Shown here: piece by piece, positions 5,265 through 13,244 of the stretch
Position numbering within the stretch: the first letter of the stretch is position 1
Layout: the number at the start of each line of letters is the position of its first letter
DNA from: JAXHTH01 sp034211115
GTDB taxonomy: Bacteria; Planctomycetota; Phycisphaerae; Phycisphaerales; SM1A02
Direction of reading: 5' to 3'
Assembly: GCA_034211115.1 (NCBI GenBank)
Contig: JAXHTH010000073.1
Location: forward strand, 1-20,094
Length of the DNA stretch: 20,094 nucleotides
The notes under the pieces: generated by a model
What the model was told of the DNA's origin: nothing
What the model saw: the letters and a program-made list of their open reading frames with translations, nothing else
Database searches by the model: none
Program-made: the position numbers and the translations under genes

Positions 5265-7226
5265 CTACCTAAGGAAGTCCAGCAGGCTCAGGTAGCTGAT
5301 CTGGCTGGCGGTCGTCAGACCCGCCTGCAACTGCTGCTGAAGCACGGAGAAGCGGAGGGCCGCCTCGGTGAAGTCCAGATCCTGAATCTCGCTTTTCAAG
5401 CCCATGTCCTGAATCCGAAGATCCTCCTCCCGACCCGTGGCGTCCGTCACCCGTCGGCTGCGGACACCCACCTCCGCGCGGGTCTCCGCCACCCGGGAGA
5501 CATCTGCTTCCAGCTTCTCCCCTGCAAGCATGATGCCGCGCTCATCGTTGCCCTCCAGCGCGTCGCGAAGGGCCATGAGATGGGCGAAGACGCTGTCAAC
5601 GGCAACTGTTGCGCGATCCTCACCCACCAGAGTTGCGCCTGGCGTGGAACCGAGGATGCCCAGATCCTCGCCCGCGAAGGAGCCGTTGAGGCGCGTGACG
5701 GCGAAGTCGTTGGCCCCCACCGTGTGGTCCGTCAGCCGGATGCCGTTGCCGTCCAGCGCCAGGTCGGCGGTCACCGCGCCGCCCGACGCGGCGTTGATCG
5801 CATCGAGTATGTCCTGCACCGTCTCCGCGCCCGCGAAGTCGACCGCGAACACCGTCCCGTCATGCGTGCTGATCCGGATGTCCTCATCCGCGGCGGGATC
5901 GGGCAGACCCGTCTCCGGATCGACGCTGCCCGAGCGGATCTGCACCCCCAGCCCGTCGTTGAAATCATCAAGGCTCGTGTCGTAGGTGAAGGAGCGCACG
6001 CCCAGCTCGGTGGCGGTGGATCCCCCGGCGACCTCGGCGATGCTCATCTCCCCCCCGGACAGCTCATTGATGAAGCTCAGCCGGTCGCCGGTCTCGGCGA
6101 TCTCCACGCGGATGCCCAGGTCGAGTCCCTCGACGAGATTCGCCAGATCCTCGATCGTCGTCGCACCGGACAGATCAAGATCGCGGGACTGCCCGAGGTT
6201 GGAGAGGCGGATGGTGCCCAGCGGAGCCGTCACGCCCGTCAGGCTCGTGATGAGGGTGTGCTCGGTGAGCTTGGGATCGATGTCCGATCCGGTCCCCCCG
6301 CCCATGGGAAAGGTCGTGTTCAGCCCCAGATCCGCCGCCGTCGCGTCGACTTCGGGATCGCTGATGGTGATCGGACCGAGGGTGGGGATGATCTCGAGGC
6401 GATTGCCCGTTGCGGCGTCGATCTGCACGACCGCCCCGGCGTCCACGGTCTGGATGGCCGTCTCGAGCGTGTCGATGACGTCGCCCACCGTGTGCGCGTC
6501 AGTCAGATCGACGCTGAGATCGGTTCCGTTCACGTCCACGTCGATCGAACCGAGGCTGATCCCCAGCCCGCGGGCGCCGTTGAGATCGACCAGCCGGGTG
6601 TTGAGCGTCATCGTCGGATCGAGATCGCGATTGCCCTCGACGCGGGCGCTGAGCGCGCCGAAGGCGTCGGCCCCGGAGACGGTGATCGGCAGGTCGCGTG
6701 AGAGGCCGACATCGGTGACCAGCCCGTCCCCCTCGCCTTGGTAGCGCAGCCCGTTCTGCACGCTCACGATGGGCGGGACGTCCGTGGCGTTGCCCCCGAA
6801 AAAGTACATCTGCTGGTACTGGCGATTACCGATGCCGATGAGCTGGCTGAGCATGGCGTCGATGATCTTCGCCTGATTCTCGCGGGTCTGTTCGTCGCTG
6901 CCCACGCCGATCTGGCTGGAGGCGATGCTCTTGGCCTCGAGCAGGATGCCCGAGACGTCGCCCAGGGCGGCGTCGACGTTGTTCAGCACCGAATCGGCAT
7001 GGGACAGGTTGCGCAGTCTCTGGTCGCGCCGCTCGATGATGTCATCGAGCACACTCACCGCGCTGGTGCCGATCGCATCGTCGGAAGGCCGGTTGATGTC
7101 CTTGCCCGAGGCCATCTTCACCTGGAGATCCAGCAGGTCAGTGCTGGACCGGGTGATCGAGCTGAGCATGAGCCGGCTGCTCAGGAGGTTGGGCACGCGG
7201 GCGAGATTGGAGGGAATGGTCGTCAT
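5265..7226 (-). CDS. flgL: Hook-filament junction protein FlgL (HAP3), enlarged
   Basis: FlgL joins hook and filament and is exported by the flagellar apparatus with FlgN as chaperone. The flagellin-like N-terminus (1-150) has LLSSRLMLSSITRSSTDLLD, MASGKDINRPSDDAIG and YQQMYFFGGN; the C-terminus (~545-653) has RDALEGND, VGVRSRRVTDA, IQDLDFTEAALRFSVLQQQL and ends SYLSLLDFLR. At 653 residues it is about twice the length of E. coli FlgL (~317). The extra length is three consecutive hook-IN-type units at roughly 208-308, 322-415 and 421-535. Each has a DLSGATTIEDLANL-like strand-helix (here LTDAHTVGDVIDTL, DLSGATTIEDLANL, DFAGAETVQDILDAI) and ends in an [AE]DLG or TELG signature. The ATG at 7224-7226 has only a weak AGAAG upstream; it lies 39 bp after flgK. 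Confidence 0.93.
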   Translation of the reverse strand: MTTIPSNLARVPNLLSSRLMLSSITRSSTDLLDLQVKMASGKDINRPSDDAIGTSAVSVLDDIIERRDQRLRNLSHADSVLNNVDAALGDVSGILLEAKSIASSQIGVGSDEQTRENQAKIIDAMLSQLIGIGNRQYQQMYFFGGNATDVPPIVSVQNGLRYQGEGDGLVTDVGLSRDLPITVSGADAFGALSARVEGNRDLDPTMTLNTRLVDLNGARGLGISLGSIDVDVNGTDLSVDLTDAHTVGDVIDTLETAIQTVDAGAVVQIDAATGNRLEIIPTLGPITISDPEVDATAADLGLNTTFPMGGGTGSDIDPKLTEHTLITSLTGVTAPLGTIRLSNLGQSRDLDLSGATTIEDLANLVEGLDLGIRVEIAETGDRLSFINELSGGEMSIAEVAGGSTATELGVRSFTYDTSLDDFNDGLGVQIRSGSVDPETGLPDPAADEDIRISTHDGTVFAVDFAGAETVQDILDAINAASGGAVTADLALDGNGIRLTDHTVGANDFAVTRLNGSFAGEDLGILGSTPGATLVGEDRATVAVDSVFAHLMALRDALEGNDERGIMLAGEKLEADVSRVAETRAEVGVRSRRVTDATGREEDLRIQDMGLKSEIQDLDFTEAALRFSVLQQQLQAGLTTASQISYLSLLDFLR

Positions 7227-7265
7227 CGTCTTCTAATCCGGGTCGGGGCGGGGCGCCGCCGCCCT

Positions 7266-8960
7266 TCACGCCAGGCTGAGCAGGATCTGAAGCGTCTCGT
7301 CGATCACGCTGATGAAGCGGGCCGCGGCCTGGAACTGCCGCTGGAACGTCAGCAGGTTGATCGATTCCTCATCGAGCGAAACGCCGCTGACCGCCTGGAT
7401 CTGTGAGTAGAGGCTCTCGCGCACGAGCTCGGACGACTCGACGGCTTCGTTCGCCGTGGCGGTGCGGACGGCCAGCGAGTTCACCGAGTCGAGCCAGTAT
7501 TCGCGGAGACTGACGCCGCCGAGATCGTCAAGCGCGACATCCTGAAGATCGGCGATGGCCAGGGCGGTGTCGTTGGAGCCGGGCACGTGCCCCGCGCCCA
7601 CCGCGAGCATGGTCGAATCATCGAGCAGGACCTGGTTGACCGCGATCGTGTTGGCGGTGCGGCCGGTGAAGAACGTGTTGACGCCGAGCGCGGCCAGGGC
7701 ACCGCTCGTGTCGTCAGAGAAGCTGATCTCGTAGCCGGCGTCGGCGGCGAGGGTGAACGCGCCCTCCGCGTTCACCCCCGCCGTCACGTTCGGAACCCCC
7801 ACCACGGTGTTCATCTCCGCGATCAGATCGTCCAGCGACATCGAATCACCGTCGATGTCGATCTGGTAGGACGTGCGCTGGCCGCTGTCGGAATGCGTGA
7901 GATGGATGAAGAAGCTGCCGTTTTCGATCCGGAAGGGCAGGTTCGCGTCGCCGGAGTTGAGGTTGGCGGTCGTGTCGTTGACCGCGTAGGTCCCGGTGAC
8001 GGAATCGAAGCCCTGCTGCCCCTGGCCCCGGGAGTGGAGGCGGTTGACCTGGAAGATCAACTGGCCGGTGAACTCCTCGAGGGCGTCGATGACGGGCTGG
8101 ACGGTGTTCTCGCGCTGGCGCATGAGCCCGCCGATGGTGCCGGAATCGACATCGAGGTCGGTGCCGTCGGCCGCGACCCGGATCGAGACCTCCAGCCCGC
8201 CGTCCACGCTCTCGGTGCGGAGCTCGACGCCGCGCGAGACGCCGGCGAGGACAACGGGCACCGAGCTGACGAGGATGTCCGCCGATCCGCTCTCCTGCTC
8301 GATCACCGTGACGTCCATGTATTCGGAGAGCTGGTCGATGAGCAGGTCGCGCTGATCGCGCAGCGCGCTGGCTTCCCCCACCCCCGGCTCGGACTGCGCG
8401 ATCTGGCCGTTGATGTCGGCGATCTGATCCAGCAGGCCGTTGACGGAATCCACCGCGGTGGCGAGCTGGCGATCCACCTGATCGAGCGTCTCGCGGTAAT
8501 CGGCGCGCAGATCGGAGATGCGGTTGGCGAGGCTGGTGCCCTGCTGAATCGCCACCGCGCGGACGGCGTTGTCCGAGGGGCTGTTCGCCACCTCCGAGAA
8601 GCTGTTGAAGAACTCGCTGAGCATGGTCGAGATGTCGTTCTCGCTCAACTCGTTCTGAAGTGTCTCGATGGCGGTCAGAAAACGCTGATCGATCAGATTC
8701 GCCCGCTCGTCGCTCACGGCGTCGCGGTAGCGCGACTGCAGGGCGGTGTCGATCTCGCGATGAATGGACACGAGCTGCACGCCCCGGCCGACGAACTGGT
8801 TGCGGCCGATCACGTCGCCGCGGATGGGCGAGAGGTGAACGGATCGGCGATGGAAGCCCTCGGTGGCGGCGTTGGCCATGTTGTTGCCCGCCACCTGCAG
8901 CGCCGACTGGCTCGCCGCCAGCGCCGATCGACCGACATGTAACGCGCCGTTCAGGCTCAT
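7266..8960 (-). CDS. flgK: Hook-filament junction protein FlgK (HAP1)
   Basis: A 564-residue FlgK, close to the E. coli length (~547). It is the first hook-associated protein, placed on the hook tip before FlgL. The N-terminal rod/hook motif is clear: SALAASQSALQVAGNNMANA, then TEGFHRRSVHL (2-45). A coiled helical region follows (about 80-215, rich in ALRDQRDLLIDQLSEY). The C-terminus has SGVSLDEESINLLTFQRQFQ and AARFISVIDETLQILLSLA, the standard FlgK ending. The start ATG at 8958-8960 lies 2 nt past the flgN TGA, so the substrate is probably translationally coupled to its chaperone; the local SD (GAAGAG) is weak. Confidence 0.95.
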   Translation of the reverse strand: MSLNGALHVGRSALAASQSALQVAGNNMANAATEGFHRRSVHLSPIRGDVIGRNQFVGRGVQLVSIHREIDTALQSRYRDAVSDERANLIDQRFLTAIETLQNELSENDISTMLSEFFNSFSEVANSPSDNAVRAVAIQQGTSLANRISDLRADYRETLDQVDRQLATAVDSVNGLLDQIADINGQIAQSEPGVGEASALRDQRDLLIDQLSEYMDVTVIEQESGSADILVSSVPVVLAGVSRGVELRTESVDGGLEVSIRVAADGTDLDVDSGTIGGLMRQRENTVQPVIDALEEFTGQLIFQVNRLHSRGQGQQGFDSVTGTYAVNDTTANLNSGDANLPFRIENGSFFIHLTHSDSGQRTSYQIDIDGDSMSLDDLIAEMNTVVGVPNVTAGVNAEGAFTLAADAGYEISFSDDTSGALAALGVNTFFTGRTANTIAVNQVLLDDSTMLAVGAGHVPGSNDTALAIADLQDVALDDLGGVSLREYWLDSVNSLAVRTATANEAVESSELVRESLYSQIQAVSGVSLDEESINLLTFQRQFQAAARFISVIDETLQILLSLA

Positions 8961-8962
8961 GT

Positions 8963-9508
8963 TCAGCTCTTCACATCAACGCAGAAATCCATCTGGGTCC
9001 CCACCGCGATGCGGCCGCGACGCTCGTACACGCCCACCCGGCTCAGGGCCGCGTTGACCGTCTGCATGATGCCGGTCATGTGCCGGCTGAGGGCGTTCGC
9101 GGCCGCGGTGACGATCGAGCTCTCGCGCCGGACCCTGCCGATCATCTCGCGCAGCGTCTCCGCGAGGGCCTCCAGGCGCCGGCGCCGCTCGGGATCGGCG
9201 AGGGCGGCGATCTCCCGCAGGGACAGCGGCTTCGCGGCCCGCGGCGCGGTCCGCTCGGTCAGGCGACCCACCAGCGCCAGCCGCTGCTTCTCCAGCTCTC
9301 CCAGCCGATGCGCGATCCGCTGCTCCGCCTGGCAGAGCTTCGTGATGCCGTCAATGTCGGCGCCGCGAATCGCCTGCCGTTTGCGCTCGATGCACGTCAG
9401 CAATCGACGATGGCGATCGACCTGCGCGGCGAGGATGCGCATGAGCCGATCCAGCGATGCGCTGAGATCGTCGGGCGGAGGCGCCGGCTGCGGTTCAGGA
9501 GTGGCCAT
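8963..9508 (-). CDS. flgN: FlgN-type export chaperone for FlgK/FlgL
   Basis: A 181-residue, largely alpha-helical, charged protein (SASLDRLMRILAAQVDRHRR, CIERKRQAIRGADIDGIT, EQRIAHRLGELEKQRLALVG) with a C-terminal SALSRVGVYERRG-type tail. FlgN family members share this helical bundle and a Y-x-x-x-G ending, and they hold FlgK and FlgL unfolded and deliver them to the export gate. Sequence identity in the family is low, but position directly before flgK and size support the call. The ATG at 9506-9508 lies inside the end of flgJ (14-bp overlap) with no good SD, implying coupling. Confidence 0.88.
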   Translation of the reverse strand: MATPEPQPAPPPDDLSASLDRLMRILAAQVDRHRRLLTCIERKRQAIRGADIDGITKLCQAEQRIAHRLGELEKQRLALVGRLTERTAPRAAKPLSLREIAALADPERRRRLEALAETLREMIGRVRRESSIVTAAANALSRHMTGIMQTVNAALSRVGVYERRGRIAVGTQMDFCVDVKS

Positions 9509-9896
9509 GCGCGGATTCCGGGTGGGGTGTCTGCGTCAGACCGAGGCTGCGCGCCTTCGCCGACAGCAGGTGCTCGGTGATCTGATCGATGAGCGGGAAG
9601 CGATCGCCGGCGGTGATGCGATCGGCCACGTGCTGATCCAGCAGCGGTCCGAAGCGCCGCTCCGCCGCCCCGGGCGCGAAGGGACCGCTCAGAAACGGGC
9701 TCTCGCGCAGGTCGGCCAGCACGGGCATGATGAAGGCGGAGGCGACCATCTGCTGCGCCGCCTCCCGCGCCTGCCCGGCCTGCTGTCGGCGACCGGCGGC
9801 GGCGAGCATCGCTTCAAACGTCGAGGCGTCGCGCGTCGGCCGGGCGATCGGCGTCGCCGTCATCCGAGAATCGAACTGGAGACCGGAGACGTTCAT
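9495..9896 (-). CDS. flgJ: FlgJ N-terminal (rod-scaffold) domain protein
   Basis: A 133-residue protein corresponding only to the rod-binding N-terminal domain of FlgJ. The recognisable core is FEAMLAAAG, AAQQMVASAFIMPVLADLRE, the GPFAPGAAERRFGPLLDQHVADRI stretch and FPLIDQITEHLL (about 27-108), matching the family pattern of a Met-rich helix, a G-A-A-E turn and a DQ...A helix. The peptidoglycan hydrolase domain of enterobacterial FlgJ is absent, as in many non-proteobacteria that use a separate hydrolase. The start ATG overlaps the flgI stop as ATGA (9893-9896). It should act in the periplasm in rod assembly. Confidence 0.85.
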   Translation of the reverse strand: MNVSGLQFDSRMTATPIARPTRDASTFEAMLAAAGRRQQAGQAREAAQQMVASAFIMPVLADLRESPFLSGPFAPGAAERRFGPLLDQHVADRITAGDRFPLIDQITEHLLSAKARSLGLTQTPHPESAHGHS

Positions 9897-10999
9897 TCGC
9901 TGACGATCTCCGCGTGCAGGGCGCCGGTCTTCTTCAGTTCATAGATGATGGCGATCTGGTCCTCGACGGAGACGGAAAGCTGATCGAGGGCGGCGAGGAG
10001 CTCGATGAGGCGCGTCGAGCTGCGGCTCGTGCCGTCGGTGGTATCCAGCGGCGTCCAGCGTCCCGGCGCCGCGGCGCCTCCCCCGCCGCCGGCCCTGCCG
10101 GGCGCGGTGATGCTCGTCAACTGCATGCCCTTGTGGGTGATTCCCACCGGGCCGATCTCGACGTCGCCCTTGACGGCGATGATCCCCGCCCGCTCGTTGA
10201 TGACGATCCGCGCTTCCGTGCGGATGAGCGAGGGGTCGATCGGGATCGTCATGAGCATCGCGATGAATTCCGCCGGATCCCCGCGGTCGGCCTCGGGAAG
10301 CACGACGCGGATGTTCTTCGCGTCCTCGACGGAGGCGAGATCCGCGTAGCCGTCGATGGCGAACTCGTCGTTGACGGAGCCGGCGATGGTGGTGGCCACG
10401 GGATAGCCGGCGTACTGGTCCTTCAGCACCAGCGTCATCGCCCCGGACGGCGTCACCACGCGCGTGCGAATGTCACGCAGCATCTGTCCGCCCTCGCGGA
10501 TGATCGCCGAGGCCGGGTTGTCCGCCTCGATGATCAGCGGGCCCTCGGCGAAGGCCATGGGCAGCAGGTTCGGCGAATCCGGGCCGGGCGGGCGGAGCAG
10601 GGACACGACCAGCCGTCCGCCCGCGAGGGACTCGGCGTTGAAGAGCTTCTCGACCGAGACGTCCAGCCGATCGCCCTCCCGCGCCCCGGTGGGCGGGATC
10701 TCCATCGTGACCGCGACGATGGCGTAGGCGTCCGCCCTGGCCAGTTCCGTCAGGTCGCTGATCGGATTGCCCAGGTTGGTGAGGAGCTGGGCGTAGGGCC
10801 GGGCGGCGATGTACGAATCCTTCGACGTGTCGCCCGTGCCGTTCAGTCCCACCACGATGCCCATCCCGGTGAGGACGTTGCGCTCGTGTCCCTTGATGCG
10901 CACGAGATCCTGCACCGCGGTGGCGGCGGCAACTCTTGCGCCCAGCGCAAGAACAAGAGTGCCCAGAATGACCCTGACAGTGCCGTGCATTGGCCTCAT
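9893..10999 (-). CDS. flgI: Flagellar P-ring protein FlgI
   Basis: A 368-residue precursor, the normal FlgI length. It begins with a Sec signal (MRPMHGTVRVILGTLVLALG, cleavage probably near ARVAAA at ~26). The mature start TAVQDLVRIKGHERNVLTG and GIVVGLNGTGDTSK are hallmark FlgI sequence. Further family segments are VSLLRPPGPDSPNLLPMAFA, ARIVINERAGIIAVKGDVEI and the C-terminal LSVSVEDQIAIIYELKKTGALHAEI. It forms the periplasmic ring around the rod, implying a peptidoglycan layer and an outer-membrane-type envelope, though flgH is not in this window. The ATG at 10997-10999 was chosen because GGAGG sits 6 nt upstream; the frame stays open far upstream but that part is antisense to the next gene. 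It heads the minus-strand block. Confidence 0.96.
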   Translation of the reverse strand: MRPMHGTVRVILGTLVLALGARVAAATAVQDLVRIKGHERNVLTGMGIVVGLNGTGDTSKDSYIAARPYAQLLTNLGNPISDLTELARADAYAIVAVTMEIPPTGAREGDRLDVSVEKLFNAESLAGGRLVVSLLRPPGPDSPNLLPMAFAEGPLIIEADNPASAIIREGGQMLRDIRTRVVTPSGAMTLVLKDQYAGYPVATTIAGSVNDEFAIDGYADLASVEDAKNIRVVLPEADRGDPAEFIAMLMTIPIDPSLIRTEARIVINERAGIIAVKGDVEIGPVGITHKGMQLTSITAPGRAGGGGGAAAPGRWTPLDTTDGTSRSSTRLIELLAALDQLSVSVEDQIAIIYELKKTGALHAEIVSE

Positions 11000-11050
11000 C
11001 GCGGACCTCCTGTCCCAGATGCGATGGTGCGTGAGTTCGCAACGGAGGTG

Positions 11051-11067
11051 TGCAAAACGCGGGCCAG
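11051..11067 (-). promoter_or_regulatory. Sigma-54 promoter upstream of flgI
   Basis: The minus strand reads CTGGCCCGCGTTTTGCA, against the RpoN consensus YTGGCACG-RNNN-TTGCW. GG and GC are spaced exactly 10 nt apart, and only the A of GCAC and the purine after the CG differ. The predicted transcription start is near 11040, about 40 nt before the flgI ATG. Sigma-54 commonly drives flagellar rod/hook/ring operons. Confidence 0.7.
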
Positions 11068-11113
11068 ACCGGCGGCAACGCCACCGACGGACCGATGCAT
11101 CGCGTCGAGGCCT

Positions 11114-11125
11114 TACAATCCACCC
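11114..11125 (+). promoter_or_regulatory. Possible leaderless promoter of the GT-C-like gene
   Basis: TACAAT (11114-11119) matches a -10 element and lies 6 nt before the ATG at 11126, so transcription would begin at or near the A of ATG. No Shine-Dalgarno precedes the ATG at a normal distance. The -35 region is poor. Confidence 0.4.
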
Positions 11126-13243
11126 ATGATCGACGCCGCATCGACGCCGAACCGAAGCGGGCGCCGGCCGGCTGGAGCGGCCGCGGCGGCCGGGTTGATC
11201 GGCCTCGCCCTGCTCATGTGGTGGCTGAGCGGGTGGAACGGCGGGGCGCGCCCGGCGACCGTCGAGATGATCTGGGTCCTCCTCACCGCCGGCCCCTGGG
11301 CCCTGCTCTGGCTGGCCGCCGCGTTCGGGTTCGGCTGGCCGCTGCGGAGCTGGCTGATCCGAGCGACGGTTGGCGGTGTCGCAGTCCAGGGCGCGCTGGG
11401 CGCGGCGGCGCTGCTGCTGCTGGAGGGCGCCTTCGGCCGGGTGGGCTTCCTTCAACTCGGCGGATCGGCCGGGGCCTGGGCGATGCTCGTCCCGGGCTGG
11501 GTGCTGCTCGTGACCCAGGTCATTCGGGCCGGCGGCGGGGGCGGCCGGTCCGACACGATTCCCCCGCACCGGCTGATCTGGGCCGCCGTCCCGGCCGTCG
11601 CCGTCCTCCTTGTCGCCGCCTGCTCGGCTCCCGGCTGGCTCTGGTCGAGCGAGTTCGGCGGCTATGACGCCCTCAGTTACCACCTGCAACTGCCGAAGGA
11701 GTGGCTCACCGCCGGTCGCGTACACGGACTCGAACACAACGTCTACAGCTTCTTCCCCTCGAGCGTCGAAACGGCGTATTACCACCTCGCGGTGCTCATC
11801 GGCGACGGGGTCGACGCGGCATACGCGTGCCAGCTTCTGCATGCCCTGCTCACGCTGCTGACGGCGTGGGTTGTGGCCGATCTCGCGCGGCGTCGGGGCG
11901 GGCCGATCGCCGGGGCATCGGCGGCGGTCATCCTGCTCGGCACGCCGTGGGTGATCGTCGTCGCCTCCCTGGCCTACAACGAAATGGTCGTGGCGCTGTT
12001 TCTCGCCGCGGGCCTGACGATCGCACTGGATGATTCGGCAGGGCGAACGCCGGTGCGGCGCGGCATCGTCATCGGACTGCTCGCCGGAGCCGCGTGCGGC
12101 GCCAAGCTCACCGCGATCGGCTTCGTCGCCTTTCCCCTCGGCCTGCTCCTGTTGATCGAAACGCGCCCGAGGCGGCGGCTGATGCCGACCGCGCTCGGCG
12201 CCCTGGCGGCGGGGTTCATCCCCCTCCTGCCCTGGCTGCTCGCCAACGGACTCGCGACGGGCAATCCGCTCTTTCCCTTCGCGATGTCGATCTTCGGGAC
12301 GGGGCACTGGACGGCCGAGCAGGCGGCGACCTTCGCCGGCGCGCACGTGACGGATCTGCCGCTCGATCAGCGCCTCGTCGAGGGCTGGCATCAACTGATG
12401 CGCTACGGCATCGGCCCCAATCCCGATCCGGGCGAGCCGTGGCCGCCGCAGTGGTCGATCCTGCCCTGGCTGGCCCTCGGCGGGCTCGTCATCGGCTTGC
12501 TGTCACCGCGCCTGCGTCCGACGACGGCGCGCCTGGCGCTCGTGCTTGCGCTCCAGATCGGCTTCTGGCTCGCGTTGACGCACATCAAGTCGCGGTTCAT
12601 CCTGCCGGCGGTCGTGCCGGCCGCGCTGCTCGTCGCGCTCGTGACGGCGTATCTCATCGAGCGCATCCCGGCGGGCGCGGCGCGGCGTTCGAGCATCGGC
12701 GTCGTGTTCATCCTTGCCCTGGGGTACTGCTGCCTGCCGACGGCCATCTTCAGCCGCGAGGGAGGCGGCGCGCCGGCGGCGTGGATCGGCGCGATCGACC
12801 TCCCCACCGGCGACCTCCGGGCCGCGCTGGTGTCGCCACGGGAACGGCAGAAGCTCCAGCCGCAGCACGCCTCACCCGCACTTTGGATCAACCATCTGCT
12901 CCCGCCGGATGCGCACGTCCTCTGCCTCGGCGAGGCGACGCCGTTCTATTACCGCGGCGAGCGGATCACCTATCAGACGACGTGGGATCGCGGCCCGATG
13001 TCTCGGATCATGCGCGAGTCGCCCGACGATCCGGCGGCGTGGATCGACGCCCTCGCACGCGAGGGCTTCACGCACGTCCTTGTCAACCCGATCATGCTGC
13101 GGATATGGGAAGACGAAGACTGGAACGACCCGCTCATCACGGCGGATCGCATCATCGGCGCGGCCGAGCGCTCCGCCACGCTCGAGGGGAGGTTTCCCAA
13201 TGGCGTCCTGCTCTATCGCCTGCCCCCGCCAGGCGGCGGCTGA
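11126..13243 (+). CDS. Large multi-pass membrane protein, GT-C (ArnT/PMT-like) glycosyltransferase type
   Basis: A 705-residue protein with about ten or more hydrophobic helices (first at ~17-36, then ~47-70, 82-100, 113-133, 150-167, and many between 220 and 570). After the helix at ~150-167 comes a periplasmic-type loop with GGYDALSYHLQLPKEWL (179-194), whose Asp181 sits where GT-C enzymes have the first-loop catalytic Asp, followed by the YSFFPSSVETAYYHL stretch (207-221). A soluble C-terminal region (~590-705) ends the protein. GT-C enzymes move sugars from polyprenyl-phosphate donors to lipid or protein outside the membrane; donor and acceptor here are unknown. The frame is open further upstream, but that part is antisense to flgI, so I take the ATG at 11126, leaderless. 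It is divergent from the flagellar block, 126 bp from flgI. Confidence 0.75.
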   Translation: MIDAASTPNRSGRRPAGAAAAAGLIGLALLMWWLSGWNGGARPATVEMIWVLLTAGPWALLWLAAAFGFGWPLRSWLIRATVGGVAVQGALGAAALLLLEGAFGRVGFLQLGGSAGAWAMLVPGWVLLVTQVIRAGGGGGRSDTIPPHRLIWAAVPAVAVLLVAACSAPGWLWSSEFGGYDALSYHLQLPKEWLTAGRVHGLEHNVYSFFPSSVETAYYHLAVLIGDGVDAAYACQLLHALLTLLTAWVVADLARRRGGPIAGASAAVILLGTPWVIVVASLAYNEMVVALFLAAGLTIALDDSAGRTPVRRGIVIGLLAGAACGAKLTAIGFVAFPLGLLLLIETRPRRRLMPTALGALAAGFIPLLPWLLANGLATGNPLFPFAMSIFGTGHWTAEQAATFAGAHVTDLPLDQRLVEGWHQLMRYGIGPNPDPGEPWPPQWSILPWLALGGLVIGLLSPRLRPTTARLALVLALQIGFWLALTHIKSRFILPAVVPAALLVALVTAYLIERIPAGAARRSSIGVVFILALGYCCLPTAIFSREGGGAPAAWIGAIDLPTGDLRAALVSPRERQKLQPQHASPALWINHLLPPDAHVLCLGEATPFYYRGERITYQTTWDRGPMSRIMRESPDDPAAWIDALAREGFTHVLVNPIMLRIWEDEDWNDPLITADRIIGAAERSATLEGRFPNGVLLYRLPPPGGG

Positions 13244-13244
13244 T

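Noticed and set aside
9914..11125. In-frame upstream extension of the GT-C-like gene
   Set aside because: The frame is open but runs antisense to the whole of flgI and is low-complexity Arg/Gly/Asp-rich. The membrane protein begins naturally at the ATG at 11126.
11000..12394. N-terminal extension of the flgI frame
   Set aside because: FlgI has a signal peptide and GGAGG at the 10999 start; the upstream part is antisense to the GT-C-like gene and its sequence is typical shadow composition.
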